A stretch of 64,000 nucleotides of DNA from an uncultured Alsobacter sp. (GTDB lineage: Bacteria > Pseudomonadota > Alphaproteobacteria > Rhizobiales > Beijerinckiaceae), in NCBI RefSeq assembly GCF_945952055.1, contig NZ_CAMFHB010000035.1, forward strand, positions 1 to 64,000. The letters are read 5' to 3'. Of the stretch, positions 1 through 10,299 are shown piece by piece. A program made the translations under genes and the position numbers. The notes under the pieces were generated by a model that had not been told where the DNA came from, made no database searches, and saw only the letters and a list, made by a program, of their open reading frames with translations. Positions within the stretch are counted from its first letter, which is position 1. Each line of letters starts with the position of its first letter.

Positions 1-1
1 G

Positions 2-1510
2 GCCGCCCCCGCGCGTCGCGAGCCGCTCGCGCCGCCGGCCATGCCGGTCGCCGCCGTCGCTCCCCCGGTGCTGTCCGCGCCGGCCGAGACCACGGCCGAC
101 GAGCTCGCCGCCGCCGTGGAGCCGATCGTCGCAGCCGCCGTCGCCGAGGCGCAGGCGAGCCAGACGATCGCGCTCGACCTTCCCCTGGAGCCGGGCACGG
201 GACGCCCGAACCCGGGCGAGGTTCCGGCGCCGGAGGTCGAGGCCGACACCGAGGCCGCCGCTCAGCCGGAAGCCAAGGGCGCGTCCAGCTTCATCGCCGC
301 CGCGCGCGAGGCCGCCCTTGCGGCCCAGACGTCTCGCCGCAGCCGGCGGGACCAGAAGGCGGCCGCCCGCCCCGCGCCGGCTTCGGCCGCCGAACCCAGC
401 AAGAGCGGCAGCCTCATCGAGCGCACGCGCCGGCCGATCCTGATCGGCCTTGCCGTCGTGGTCCTGGCTCTCGGCACGGCCCAGGTGCTGCGCACGGCTC
501 TCAACTCCGGCAACGAGCCGGCGCCGACGGGCGGCAAGCCCGCGAACGGCACGCCGGCTCCCGCAGCGCCCGAGCGCAGCTCCGATGCCGGCAAGACCGT
601 CGACGGCAACGACCCGGTGAGCACCGGCACGCTGCCGCAGGCATCCAGCCCGCAGCGCAACGTGCCGAAGGCGCCCTCCGTCCCGGCGCTCCCCCCCGGC
701 GCGTTGAACCCGGGCCCGGCCAGCGGGCAGAGCAGCGAGGTCACGCCCCCCAGGCTGACGCCGGACGCGGTCGCGTCGCTGGGCACCGCGCCCCAGCCGC
801 CCGGCGCCGCCATCGACCCCGCCCCGATGCCCGTGCCGCCGCTCGGCGACCTGGGCCGCGCCCTGCTGCCCACCGGCCTGCAGAAGGCCGCCACCTCCGG
901 CAATCCGGCCGCGGCCTACGAGGTCGGCGTCCGGCTCCAGGAGGGCAAGGGCATTCCGCGCGATCCCAAGCTGGCGGCCCGCTGGTTCGAACGCGCGGCC
1001 TCGATGGGCGTCGCCCCGGCCCAGTATCGTCTCGGCAGCATGTACGAGAAGGGCGTCGGGGTGACCGCCGACGCCGCCATCGCGCGCAGCTGGTACGAGA
1101 AGGCGGCCGTGAAGGGCAACGCCAAGGCCATGCACAATCTGGGCGTGCTCGCTGCCGACGGCGCGGGCGGCAAGCCCGACTACGTCGCGGCGGCCGCGTG
1201 GTTCCGCCAGGCCGCCGAACTCGGCGTCCGCGACAGCCAGTACAATCTCGCCATCCTCACCGCGCGCGGCCTCGGGATCGCGCAGAACCTGGCCGAATCC
1301 TACATGTGGTTCAGCCTGGCCGCGGCGCAGGGTGACGAGGACGCCGGGCGCAAGCGCGAGGACGTCGCGGCCCGCCTCGACGCCACCACGCTGGCCAACG
1401 CCAAGGCGGCGACGGACGGCTTCCGGCCCAAGACCCCCGACGTGAGCGCCAACGACGTGAGCCCGCCCCCGGGCGGCTGGGACGACAAGGGCAAGTCCGC
1501 CAAGAGCTGA
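2..1510 (+). CDS. SEL1-repeat protein, PodJ-like polar localization factor C-terminal part (5' end outside window)
   Basis: Frame open to the window start; Ala/Pro-rich region, one TM segment (RRPILIGLAVVVLALGTAQVL), then SEL1 repeats (AAYEVGVRLQEGKGIPRDPKLAARWFERAA..., AQYRLGSMYEKGVGV...). Confidence 0.8.
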   Translation, partial: AAPARREPLAPPAMPVAAVAPPVLSAPAETTADELAAAVEPIVAAAVAEAQASQTIALDLPLEPGTGRPNPGEVPAPEVEADTEAAAQPEAKGASSFIAAAREAALAAQTSRRSRRDQKAAARPAPASAAEPSKSGSLIERTRRPILIGLAVVVLALGTAQVLRTALNSGNEPAPTGGKPANGTPAPAAPERSSDAGKTVDGNDPVSTGTLPQASSPQRNVPKAPSVPALPPGALNPGPASGQSSEVTPPRLTPDAVASLGTAPQPPGAAIDPAPMPVPPLGDLGRALLPTGLQKAATSGNPAAAYEVGVRLQEGKGIPRDPKLAARWFERAASMGVAPAQYRLGSMYEKGVGVTADAAIARSWYEKAAVKGNAKAMHNLGVLAADGAGGKPDYVAAAAWFRQAAELGVRDSQYNLAILTARGLGIAQNLAESYMWFSLAAAQGDEDAGRKREDVAARLDATTLANAKAATDGFRPKTPDVSANDVSPPPGGWDDKGKSAKS

Positions 1511-1695
1511 TCGGGCGAGCCGGCGCCGACGGCCCGGCGCGGCGGCCGGGCCACACCGGCCGCGTTCCGTCCGCTGCGGCGCCAGTCGATCGTTGACGCG
1601 GGCCGCACCTCTGCCCTTGATGCGTGCGGTCGCATGACTTGCGCTTGAGCAAACGCCCGAGGCGAGCATGCCCGGTCCCGGACGGAAGGGCTTGC

Positions 1696-2619
1696 GTGCA
1701 GATCTACCTGCCCATCGCCGAACTGCCCGTGAGCATCTTCCTGGTGCTTGGCCTGGGCGCGGCCGTGGGCTTCATCTCGGGCATGTTCGGCGTGGGCGGC
1801 GGGTTCCTGATGACCCCGCTGCTCATCTTCATCGGCATCCCGCCGGCCATCGCGGTGGCCACGGAATCCGCGCAGATCGCGGCGTCGTCGATGACCGGCG
1901 CGATCGCCTACTGGCGGCGCAGGGCGCTGGACGTGAAGCTCGGGACGGTGCTGCTCGTCGGCGGCATCGCGGGAACGGTCCTCGGCGTCTGGTTCTTCAA
2001 CGCCATGCGGCGGCTCGGCCAGCTCGAGCTCGTGATCGTCATCTCCTACGTGGTCCTGCTCGGCGCCGTGGGCGGGCTCATGCTCGTGGAGAGCCTGCGC
2101 GCGCTGATCTCGGCCCGGCGCGGCACGCCGCCGCCGCGGCGCGTCGGAGGGGCCCATCCCTGGTACTTCGGCCTGCCGTTGCGCATGCGGTTCCACCGCT
2201 CGAAGCTCTATCTCAGCGTCATCCCTCTCGCCGTGCTGGCCACGACGATCGGCTTCGCGGGCGCGGTGCTGGGCATCGGCGGCGGCTTCCTGATGGTGCC
2301 GGCGTTGATCTACCTGTTCCGCGTGCCGACGGCGGTGGTGGTGGGCACCTCGCTGTTCCAGATCCTGTTCACGATGGTCGCGGCGACCATCCTCCACGCC
2401 GTCACCAACCAGGCCGTCGACATCGTGCTCGCGCTGCTGCTGGTGGTGGGCGGCGTGTGCGGGGCACAGTTCGGCGCCCGCGCGGGCAAGAACGTCAAGG
2501 GCGAGCATTTCCGGCTGATGCTGGCCCTGATCGTGCTGGCCGTCGGAATCCGCTTCGCCAGCGACATCGCCCTTCCGCCCGAGGAGCGTTTCTCGCTCGG
2601 CGTGATGGAGGTGCGCTGA
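1696..2619 (+). CDS. TauE/SafE-family sulfite exporter / DUF81 membrane protein
   Basis: Multi-TM protein with GFISGMFGVGGGFLMTPLL and GAVLGIGGGFLMVPALIYL repeats; GTG start at 1696. Confidence 0.88.
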   Translation: MQIYLPIAELPVSIFLVLGLGAAVGFISGMFGVGGGFLMTPLLIFIGIPPAIAVATESAQIAASSMTGAIAYWRRRALDVKLGTVLLVGGIAGTVLGVWFFNAMRRLGQLELVIVISYVVLLGAVGGLMLVESLRALISARRGTPPPRRVGGAHPWYFGLPLRMRFHRSKLYLSVIPLAVLATTIGFAGAVLGIGGGFLMVPALIYLFRVPTAVVVGTSLFQILFTMVAATILHAVTNQAVDIVLALLLVVGGVCGAQFGARAGKNVKGEHFRLMLALIVLAVGIRFASDIALPPEERFSLGVMEVR

Positions 2620-3374
2620 TGGGCCGGGCCGCGGCGCTGGCGATCATCGCCGTCCTGGCGGCGCAACCGGCCCGCGCCGAAGGCCTCGTGCTGTCCCTCT
2701 CCAGCCATCGCGTGCAGATCACTCAGACCTATACGGGCGCCGAGCTGGTGATCTTCGGCGCCATCATGCGCGATGCCAGCAGTGCCGGCCGGCAGGGCCG
2801 CTACGACGTGGTCGTGACGGCCAGCGGGCCGAAGGGATCGACGGTCGTCCGGGAGAAGGTACGGACAGGCCCGATCTGGGCCAACCTGTCGCAGCGCAAG
2901 TTCGTCAACGTGCCCGCCACGCTGGCCGTCCTGGCCACGCGCGAGATCGACGAGGTGGCGGAGCCGATCCTGCGGACGCGCTACGGCCTGGGACTGGACG
3001 CGCTCATCGTGCGTTCGGGGCCCGACCAGGTCGAGGACGCGCCGTTCCGCGAGGCGTTGATCCGGCTCAAGCAGGAGGCCGGCCTCTACGTGGAGGACGG
3101 GCGCGGGGTGACCTTCATCACGCCCGGTCTCTTTCGCGCCACGGTGCCGGTTCCCGCGACTGCGCCCGTGGGAACCTACGACGTCACCGTCGCGCTGCTG
3201 TCCGAAGGCGTCCAACTCGCCAGGGAGTCCACCCATTTCGAAGTGACCAAGGTCGGCTTCGAGCAGGCGCTCGCCCAGGCCGCCCGCACGAGGGCGTGGC
3301 TTTATGGCCTGTTGACGGCCAGCATGGCACTGCTCTTCGGGTGGATGGCCACCATCATCTTCCGGCGTGACTGA
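2619..3374 (+). CDS. TIGR02186-like membrane-anchored protein
   Basis: Signal peptide then LVLSLSSHRVQITQTYTGAELVIFGA, C-terminal TM; start overlaps upstream stop (TGATG). Confidence 0.8.
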   Translation: MGRAAALAIIAVLAAQPARAEGLVLSLSSHRVQITQTYTGAELVIFGAIMRDASSAGRQGRYDVVVTASGPKGSTVVREKVRTGPIWANLSQRKFVNVPATLAVLATREIDEVAEPILRTRYGLGLDALIVRSGPDQVEDAPFREALIRLKQEAGLYVEDGRGVTFITPGLFRATVPVPATAPVGTYDVTVALLSEGVQLARESTHFEVTKVGFEQALAQAARTRAWLYGLLTASMALLFGWMATIIFRRD

Positions 3375-3394
3375 CGCCCAGCACGGAACAGGAC

Positions 3395-3892
3395 ATGACC
3401 CACGACACGCACCAGCATGCCGCCGCCGACGATCCCCGCGCGATTCCGCTCCCGGCGCTCCTTCTCGGGGCAGGAGGCGTCCTCCCCTTCGCGACGCTGG
3501 CGGTGGCCGCGCTGCTCGGCCTCGAATGGCGCTACGGCTTCGCACCGGGATCGGCACGCACCGGCCTGATCTGCTACGGCGCGGTGATCCTGTCCTTCCT
3601 CGGTGGCGTACGCTGGGGCCTGGCGCTGAAGCACGGTGCCGAGCACCAGACCGGCCTGCTGGTGGTTTCGGTGCTGCCCTCGCTCGCCGCCTGGCTGGCG
3701 CTGCTGCTGCCACGCCCCCACGACCTGACCTTGCTGATCGCCTGCTATCTCGCCCTCGCGGTCGCCGACTTCGCGATGGTACGGCGCGGCCACGCCCCGG
3801 CCTGGTACGCCACGCTGCGCCTGTTGCTCACGGCCGCGGTCGTTCTGGTGCTGATCGTGGCGCTGGCGTTCCTGCCGTTCGAGCCCGAGTGA
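3395..3892 (+). CDS. DUF3429-type membrane protein
   Basis: 165 aa, multiple TM segments, motif GAVILSFLGGVRWGLAL. Confidence 0.8.
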   Translation: MTHDTHQHAAADDPRAIPLPALLLGAGGVLPFATLAVAALLGLEWRYGFAPGSARTGLICYGAVILSFLGGVRWGLALKHGAEHQTGLLVVSVLPSLAAWLALLLPRPHDLTLLIACYLALAVADFAMVRRGHAPAWYATLRLLLTAAVVLVLIVALAFLPFEPE

Positions 3893-3983
3893 GCCCATTG
3901 GACCGGCAGGACGCGATGGCGGCGGTATGAATTTATCCTACCAGATGCTACAGTGATCCAACGGAGTAGCTGGCATATCCGAT

Positions 3984-4256
3984 GTAACGAAAAGAAGCTT
4001 CAGCCTGCCGGTTGAGCATGCGGATTTCATCGATCGTCTCGTCGCAACGGGAGCTTACGCCTCCGGAAGCGAAGTCGTGCGTGCAGGCCTGCGGGCGCTG
4101 CAGGAACGCGACGCTGCCGTCGAGAGATGGCTGGCGGCAGAGGTGGCCACCGCGTTCGACTTGACCAAAGCCGATCCGTCGCGGACCTGCCAGGCAAGCG
4201 AAGTGTTCAACAGCGTCCGTGCGCTGCACGCCAAGCGTCTGACGTCCGGGACATGA
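3984..4256 (+). pseudogene. ParD-like (CopG/RHH) antitoxin remnant lacking a start codon
   Basis: Reading from GTA at 3984: VTKRSFSLPVEHADFIDRLVATGAYASGSEVVRAGLRALQERDAAVERWLAAEVATAFD...RLTSGT*; no ATG/GTG/TTG between the upstream in-frame stop (3954) and the conserved N-terminus. Confidence 0.7.
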
Positions 4257-4300
4257 GGTCGAGGACCGTCGACGACCTGCTGGGGTAGCCGTGCCGCCGG

Positions 4301-4987
4301 TCAATCCGGCGAAAGCTGGTGACCTGCCACGGCGTAGACACGGCCTGCCCCCAGCATGTGGGCGGTGAAGCGGCGGCCGGCGAAGAGGGGCGAGAAGGCG
4401 CCGTCCAGCACGTTGAGGCCTCCGGCATAAGTTCCGAAAGCCGGCATCACGCAGCGCCGGCCGTCGGACACGAAGCAGCGCCGGCGCACCGCCCTGCCGC
4501 GAAGCCGCACCTTGCCGGCAGGATGGAGATGGCCCGCGATTTCCGGGCCCGTCTCGCCAGGACGCGGCTCATGCCGCAGCATCACGCCCCCCAGCGCCAG
4601 CTCGGCCGCCACCGTGCCGCCGAGTGCCGGAACGGGGTCGGGATCGTGGTTGCCGGTCAGCCAGATCCAGTCGCGGCCGGCCTGAAGCCCGGCCAGGGTG
4701 GCGAGATCGTCCTGCGCGATGCGCGCGGCCGCGCCGCGGTCATGCAGCGTGTCGCCCAGCGCGACCACCAGGCGTGGCTGCCAGCGCCGCACGGCCTGCG
4801 CCAGCAGGGCCAGCGTCGCGCGACTGTCGTAGGGTGGCAGGAGCATGCCGCGCGCGGCATAGGCCGACCCCTTCTCCAGATGCAGGTCGGCGACGAGCAG
4901 GACGCGCTCGTCCGCATCCACCAGCGCGCCGCAGGCATCGGCGACGAACGCCAGCGGCCCGACGGCAAGCGACGTCGTCGCGGCCAT
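4301..4987 (-). CDS. pdeM: ligase-associated DNA damage response endonuclease PdeM (metallophosphoesterase)
   Basis: LLVADLHLEKGSAYA, VALGDTLHD, LTGNHDPD motifs; next to the Lhr-like helicase. Confidence 0.87.
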   Translation of the reverse strand: MAATTSLAVGPLAFVADACGALVDADERVLLVADLHLEKGSAYAARGMLLPPYDSRATLALLAQAVRRWQPRLVVALGDTLHDRGAAARIAQDDLATLAGLQAGRDWIWLTGNHDPDPVPALGGTVAAELALGGVMLRHEPRPGETGPEIAGHLHPAGKVRLRGRAVRRRCFVSDGRRCVMPAFGTYAGGLNVLDGAFSPLFAGRRFTAHMLGAGRVYAVAGHQLSPD

Positions 4988-5019
4988 CGCCTCGTCCTCC
5001 GCTCTCTCCGGTGCCGCGC

Positions 5020-7551
5020 TCACGCCAGGGCCTCTTCGAACAATTGCGCCTCGGCCTGCGCGAGGATCTCCTCGGCCGCCTCGCCATAGACCGCCTCGCG
5101 CCCGATCTCCAGAAGCACGGAGACGGCCAGCGGCGACACGTGGTCGAGGTTCTTGTGCACGATTCGCCCCCGGATGCGGGAGAGGCAATCGGCGAGCCGC
5201 CGCAGGTCGAGGAGACCCGTGGCCGCATCGGCACGCGTCGCCTCGAGCAGGACGTGGTCGGGCTCGTGCCGGCGCAGCACGTCGTAGACGAGGTCGGTGG
5301 ACATGGTGACCTGCCGGCCGGTTTTCTCCTGCCCTGGAAAGCGGCGCTCGATGAGGCCGGCGATGATGGCGCAATGGCGGAAGGTCCGCTTCATCAGCGA
5401 CGATTCGGCCAGCCACTCCTCCAGGTCGTCGCCCAGCATGTCCTGCGAGAACAGGCCGTCGAGCGTGAGGCGTCCCTGCGCCAGCGCGGCGCCGATGTCG
5501 GCGAGGCCCCAGACACCGAGGCCGTAGTCGGTGACCACGAAGCCAAGCGGCTTCAGGCGCGCCCGCTCGAGCCGCCGGGTGATCAGCATGCCGAGCGTCT
5601 GGTGCGCCAGCCGGCCCTCGAAGGGATAGGCCACCATGTAATAGCGACCTGACCGCGGGAAGGTCTCGACCAGCATCTCGTCGCGCCGCGGCAGCACCGA
5701 CTTGCGCCGCTGCGTCTCCAGCCAGTCGGCGACCCCGCCCGGGATCCGCCCCCATACGGCCGGATCGGCCAGCATCCCCCGCACCCGCTCGGCCAGAAAG
5801 GTGGAGAGGGGGAACTTCCCGCCGGCATAGGACGGGATCTTCGGATCCGTGCCCGGCGAGGTGCGCGACACGATCACGTCGGTTTCGGCGATCGCTTCGA
5901 AGCGCAGGACCTCGCCGGCGAACACGAAGGTGTCGCCGGGCAGGAGCGTCTCGGCGAAATACTCCTCCACCTCCCCCAGCACCCGGCCGCCGCGCACCGG
6001 CGCTCCCGGCGATCCCGGCGCGCTGCGGCGGATGCGCCCGAGGCGCACCTTGAGCATGGGCTCCTCGACGATGGTGCCGACGTTCATGCGGTACTGCTGC
6101 GCGATGCGTGGATTGGCCACGCGCCAGAGCCCGTCCTTGCCCTCGCGGATCTTGGCGAAGCGCTCGTAGGTGGCCAGCGCGTAGCCGCCGGTCGCCACGA
6201 AGCGCACGACCCGGTCGAAGGTCTCGCGCGGCAGCCAGCCATAGGGGGCGGCCGACACGACCTCGGCATAGAGAGCGTCGATGGAAAAGCCCCCCGCACA
6301 GGCCATGCCGAGAACGTGCTGGGCGAGGACGTCGAGCGCGCCCTTGCGCGCCTCCGGTGTGTCCTGCGCCGCGTCCGCCACGGCTTCGAGAGCCGCCCGG
6401 CACTCCATGACTTCGAAGCGGTTGGCCGGCACGAGAATGGCCTGCGAGGCCTCGTCGAGCCGATGGTTCGAGCGCCCGATGCGCTGCATGAGCCGGCTCG
6501 CACCCTTGGGCGCGCCGACGTTCACGACGAGGTCCACGTCGCCCCAGTCGATGCCGAGATCCAGCGTGGACGTGCAGACCACGGCCCGCAGCGCGCCCGA
6601 CGTCATCGCCGCCTCAACCTTGCGACGCTGGCCGACGTCGAGCGACCCGTGGTGCAGCGCGATCGGCAGGCCTTCGTCGTTGATGCGCCAGAGCTCCTGG
6701 AACACGAACTCGGCCTGCATGCGCGTGTTGACGAAGATCAGCGTCGTGCGGTGGGCGAGGATCGCGTTGTAGATCGGCTTCATGGCGTGCAGCGCCGTGT
6801 GCCCGGCGAGCGGCAGACGATTGGCCGCCTCCATGATGCGGATGTCGGCGCGGGCCCCGCCCCGCACCACCACATGGGCCGCCATGGCGGGTCCGATCGT
6901 TCCGTCGGGGCGAAGCTGCTGCGGCACGAGGAAGCGGCGCAGGTCGTCCGGTTCGCGCACCGTGGCCGACAGGCCGATCGCCGACAGGCCGGGCGCGAGG
7001 CGATGCAGGCGCGCCAGCCCGAGGGCGAGCAGATCGCCGCGCTTCGACGTGACGAGGGCATGGAGTTCGTCGAGCACGACGCGCTTCAGGCCGGAAAAGA
7101 ACTCCTCCGCCTCGCGGTGGGCCAGGAGGAGGGCGAGTTGCTCGGGCGTCGTGAGCAGGATGTGCGGCGGGCGCTCCATCTGCCGCGTGCGCTTGTGGGC
7201 CGGCGTGTCGCCGGTCCGAGTCTCGATGCGAAGCCCCAGCTCCATCTCGGCCGCAGGCATGTCCAGGTTGCGCGCGACATCGACGGCGAGCGCCTTCAGC
7301 GGAGAGATGTAGAGCGTGTGCAGGCCCTTGGGGGGCTGGCCCTCGGCGAGGTCGACGAGGCTCGGCAGAAACCCCGCGAGCGTCTTGCCGGCCCCGGTCG
7401 GCGCGTCGAGCAGCACCGATTGCCCCTGCCGGGCAAGGGCCAGCAGGTCGAGCTGGTGCCGCCGTGGGGTCCATCCACGCCCGGCGAACCACTGCGCGAA
7501 GCGCGGCGGCAGGACGTCCGGTGGCGGGGAAGTGTCGTCGATCACGCTCAC
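5020..7551 (-). CDS. ligase-associated DNA damage response DEXH-box helicase (Lhr-like)
   Basis: 843 aa; LLDAPTGAGKTLAGFLPSL, VVLDELHAL, IGLSATV, LMQRIGRSNHR helicase motifs. Confidence 0.93.
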   Translation of the reverse strand: MSVIDDTSPPPDVLPPRFAQWFAGRGWTPRRHQLDLLALARQGQSVLLDAPTGAGKTLAGFLPSLVDLAEGQPPKGLHTLYISPLKALAVDVARNLDMPAAEMELGLRIETRTGDTPAHKRTRQMERPPHILLTTPEQLALLLAHREAEEFFSGLKRVVLDELHALVTSKRGDLLALGLARLHRLAPGLSAIGLSATVREPDDLRRFLVPQQLRPDGTIGPAMAAHVVVRGGARADIRIMEAANRLPLAGHTALHAMKPIYNAILAHRTTLIFVNTRMQAEFVFQELWRINDEGLPIALHHGSLDVGQRRKVEAAMTSGALRAVVCTSTLDLGIDWGDVDLVVNVGAPKGASRLMQRIGRSNHRLDEASQAILVPANRFEVMECRAALEAVADAAQDTPEARKGALDVLAQHVLGMACAGGFSIDALYAEVVSAAPYGWLPRETFDRVVRFVATGGYALATYERFAKIREGKDGLWRVANPRIAQQYRMNVGTIVEEPMLKVRLGRIRRSAPGSPGAPVRGGRVLGEVEEYFAETLLPGDTFVFAGEVLRFEAIAETDVIVSRTSPGTDPKIPSYAGGKFPLSTFLAERVRGMLADPAVWGRIPGGVADWLETQRRKSVLPRRDEMLVETFPRSGRYYMVAYPFEGRLAHQTLGMLITRRLERARLKPLGFVVTDYGLGVWGLADIGAALAQGRLTLDGLFSQDMLGDDLEEWLAESSLMKRTFRHCAIIAGLIERRFPGQEKTGRQVTMSTDLVYDVLRRHEPDHVLLEATRADAATGLLDLRRLADCLSRIRGRIVHKNLDHVSPLAVSVLLEIGREAVYGEAAEEILAQAEAQLFEEALA

Positions 7552-7673
7552 GGTCCAGAGCTAACGCATGCGGCCAGAAGGTGGAATCCGGCTTGGCGAG
7601 GAAAAGAGGCTGCTGAGGCCGAAAAGTGTCGGTGCCGCGCGGGAGCGCGACAAGGGGACGCGGAGAGGCCCGC

Positions 7674-8621
7674 TCAGGAGCGCCGGCAGACGACCACGAG
7701 GCTCGGCAGCGGCTCGCCGCGCTCGCGCCGCTCCCAGGTCCGGACGCAGCGGATCACCGGCAGCCCGTGCGCGGCGCCGAGCGCGCGTAGCCGGTTTTCG
7801 CCGTGGCGAAAGCGCAGGTCGGCGCCGACCCCGATCCCGTCCTCCGGCTCCTCGCCCGGCGCAAAGGTCTGGCTGGTGAAGGCGAAGTGGCCGCCCTGCT
7901 TCAGCGCCGCCGCGACCTTGGCGAACAGCCCGTCCGGATCCCCCACATAGACGAGCACGTCCGCCGCCGTCACCAGGTCCAGCGAGGCCGCGGGTTCGCG
8001 GCCCAGCACGTCGAAGAGGCTCGCGGCCTCGACCCTGTCGTAGATGCCGCGGCGGTCGGCGGCGGCCACCATGACCGGCGAGAGGTCGCAGCCCCCGAGC
8101 CAGGACGCGCGGGCACGGATGGCCTCGCCCATGAGCCCGGTTCCGCAGCCCAGGTCGAGGACGCGCAGGCCGGAGCCCGGGGCACCGACTGCGTCCAGGG
8201 CGTCCACGATCAGCGACGGTCCGCGGTAGTCCAGATGCCGGGTGAGATGCCGCTCGAAGCGCGGCGCGTAGTCGTCGAAGAGGCTCGCGACATAGGCATC
8301 GGTCATCGCCTGCCCCGGGGAGCCCTGGCCGAGGCGGGCGAGCCGCGGCCCGACGCCCAGCCGATCGGCGGCATCGAGCACCAGGCAGCGACGAAAGGCC
8401 TCCACCGCGCCCGCGCGATCGCCGGACGCCTCCCGCGCATCGCCCAGCCCGAGCCAGATCGGGGCCCATCCGGGCACGATCTCCGCCGCCTGCTCGAAGA
8501 GGTCGATCGCCTCGGCGGCGGCACCGTCCTTCAGGGCGGCCATCGCCCAGGCATAGCGGCGATCGGCCGCGAGATCGCCCGAACTGCGCAGGGTGGCTGG
8601 AAACGGGCTGTGGTCATCCAT
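7674..8621 (-). CDS. TPR-containing class I SAM-dependent methyltransferase
   Basis: N-terminal TPR-like repeats, then LRVLDLGCGTGLMGEAI. Confidence 0.85.
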   Translation of the reverse strand: MDDHSPFPATLRSSGDLAADRRYAWAMAALKDGAAAEAIDLFEQAAEIVPGWAPIWLGLGDAREASGDRAGAVEAFRRCLVLDAADRLGVGPRLARLGQGSPGQAMTDAYVASLFDDYAPRFERHLTRHLDYRGPSLIVDALDAVGAPGSGLRVLDLGCGTGLMGEAIRARASWLGGCDLSPVMVAAADRRGIYDRVEAASLFDVLGREPAASLDLVTAADVLVYVGDPDGLFAKVAAALKQGGHFAFTSQTFAPGEEPEDGIGVGADLRFRHGENRLRALGAAHGLPVIRCVRTWERRERGEPLPSLVVVCRRS

Positions 8622-8775
8622 CCCCTAGCCCTGCCTGCGCGCCGGCCTGCTGGCAAGAGAAAGCGGGGCCGCCGAGGCCATGTGCGGTTTCGCACATACG
8701 CCCGGCGCGATGAGGCGCATGGTGACACCCATGCCGGACGCCACTCCGGACAACAGCTCGCAAAGGGAGCCCGTC

Positions 8776-9105
8776 ATGACCACGATTTCGCTGTCGCGCC
8801 GCCTGACCGCCTCGGCCGTTGCCGCCGTGGCTCTCGCGGGTGTCGCCCTCGCCTCCTCCACCTCCGCGGAAGCCGGCTACCGGTATGGCTATGGCTACGG
8901 TGGCGGCGCGGTGGCGGCCGGCATCGTCGGCGGCCTGGCGCTCGGCGCCATCGCGGCCTCGGCGGCCCGCCCGGCCTATTACGGCCCCGGCTATTACGCA
9001 CCGGCCTACTATGCGGGTCCGGCCTATCCGTCCTGCTACGTCGTGCGGCACCGCGTGATGACCCCCTACGGCTGGCGCCGGGTCCGCGAAACCGTCTGCG
9101 ACTGA
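8776..9105 (+). CDS. small secreted Gly/Tyr-rich protein
   Basis: Signal peptide MTTISLSRRLTASAVAAVALAGVALASSTSAEA then YRYGYGYGGG..., C-terminal RHRVMTPYGWRRVRETVCD. Confidence 0.78.
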   Translation: MTTISLSRRLTASAVAAVALAGVALASSTSAEAGYRYGYGYGGGAVAAGIVGGLALGAIAASAARPAYYGPGYYAPAYYAGPAYPSCYVVRHRVMTPYGWRRVRETVCD

Positions 9106-9162
9106 GCCAGTTATCCCTCCAGACTTCGCGTTGCGTCTTCCTCCCCTCCGCAACGCCCAACT

Positions 9163-9190
9163 GGGCCCCGCCACCCGCGGGGCCCTTTTT
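9163..9190 (+). terminator. intrinsic terminator
   Basis: GGGCCCCG-CCACCCG-CGGGGCCC stem followed by TTTTT. Confidence 0.8.
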
Positions 9191-9240
9191 GTTGGCACCG
9201 CGCTTTGTCACGGGGCATGACGCACCCTATCTCTTCCCCG

Positions 9241-10299
9241 ATGAGACCCAGTGATCTGCTCGTGTCCACGCCCGCCGGCCTCTATTGCCCGCCGGCGGAC
9301 GTCCACATCGACCCGGTGCGTCCGGTGGCGCGCGCGCTCATCACCCACGGCCATTCCGACCATGCCCGCTCCGGCCACGGCGCCGTCCTGGCCACGGCCG
9401 AGACGCTCGCCATCATGGCGGTGCGCTATGGCGAGGACTTCGCCGGATCGACCCAGGCCGCCGATCTCGGCAAGCCGATCGACCTCGGCGGCGTGACCGC
9501 GACCTTTCACCCCGCCGGCCACGTGCTGGGCTCGGCGCAGATCGCGGTCGAATCGGGCGGACTGCGCATCGTCGCGTCGGGCGACTACAAGCGGGCCCGG
9601 GATCCGACCTGCCGGCCGTTCGAGCCGGTCCCCTGCGACGTCTTCATCACCGAGGCGACCTTTGGGCTTCCCGTCTTCCGCCATCCCGACACGCGGGCCG
9701 AGGTCGACAAGCTCCTGGCGTCGGTGCGCCTCTTTCCGGAGCGCTGCCACATCGTCGGCGCCTATGCCCTGGGCAAGGCCCAGCGGCTCATGAGCCTGCT
9801 GCGCGAGGCAGGCTGGGACGGGCCCATCCACATCCACGGGGCACTGGAAAAGCTCACCGCCTTCTACGAGGCGTCCGGCGTGCCGCTCGGCCCGGTCGTC
9901 AAGACGGCGGGACTGCCCAAGGCGGCGCTCGCCGGCGCCATCGTCATCTGCCCGCCCGGACAGATCCAGGACCTCTGGTCCCGTCGCTTCCCCGATCCCG
10001 TGACGGCCTTCGCATCGGGCTGGATGCGGGTGCGGGCCCGCGCCCGCCAGCGCGGCGTCGAACTGCCCCTCGTCGTCTCCGACCACGCGGACTGGAACGA
10101 CCTCATCGCGACGATCGGGGAGACCGGCGCCGGGGAGGTCTGGGTCACGCACGGCCAGGAGGACGCCCTGGTCCACTGGTGCATCACCCACGGCATCCGC
10201 GCCCGGCCGCTGCATCTGGTGGGCTACGGCGACGAGGGAGAGGCGGAGCCGGGCGACGAGCCGGCGCCCACGCCGGCGACACCGGAGACGGGCACATGA
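9241..10299 (+). CDS. ligase-associated DNA damage response exonuclease (metallo-beta-lactamase / CPSF fold)
   Basis: ALITHGHSDHARSGHG motif; coupled to a downstream ATP-dependent ligase. Start could be 9217 or 9241. Confidence 0.9.
   Translation: MRPSDLLVSTPAGLYCPPADVHIDPVRPVARALITHGHSDHARSGHGAVLATAETLAIMAVRYGEDFAGSTQAADLGKPIDLGGVTATFHPAGHVLGSAQIAVESGGLRIVASGDYKRARDPTCRPFEPVPCDVFITEATFGLPVFRHPDTRAEVDKLLASVRLFPERCHIVGAYALGKAQRLMSLLREAGWDGPIHIHGALEKLTAFYEASGVPLGPVVKTAGLPKAALAGAIVICPPGQIQDLWSRRFPDPVTAFASGWMRVRARARQRGVELPLVVSDHADWNDLIATIGETGAGEVWVTHGQEDALVHWCITHGIRARPLHLVGYGDEGEAEPGDEPAPTPATPETGT

Noticed and set aside
1300-3713. Long minus-strand ORFs (1300-2508, 2310-3713) opposite plus-strand genes
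   Set aside because: Low-complexity Arg/His/Ala-rich translations with no domains; shadow ORFs common in high-GC DNA. The same applies to many other antisense ORFs in the track (e.g. 6316-7950, 10224-11939, 27551-29056, 58185-60761).
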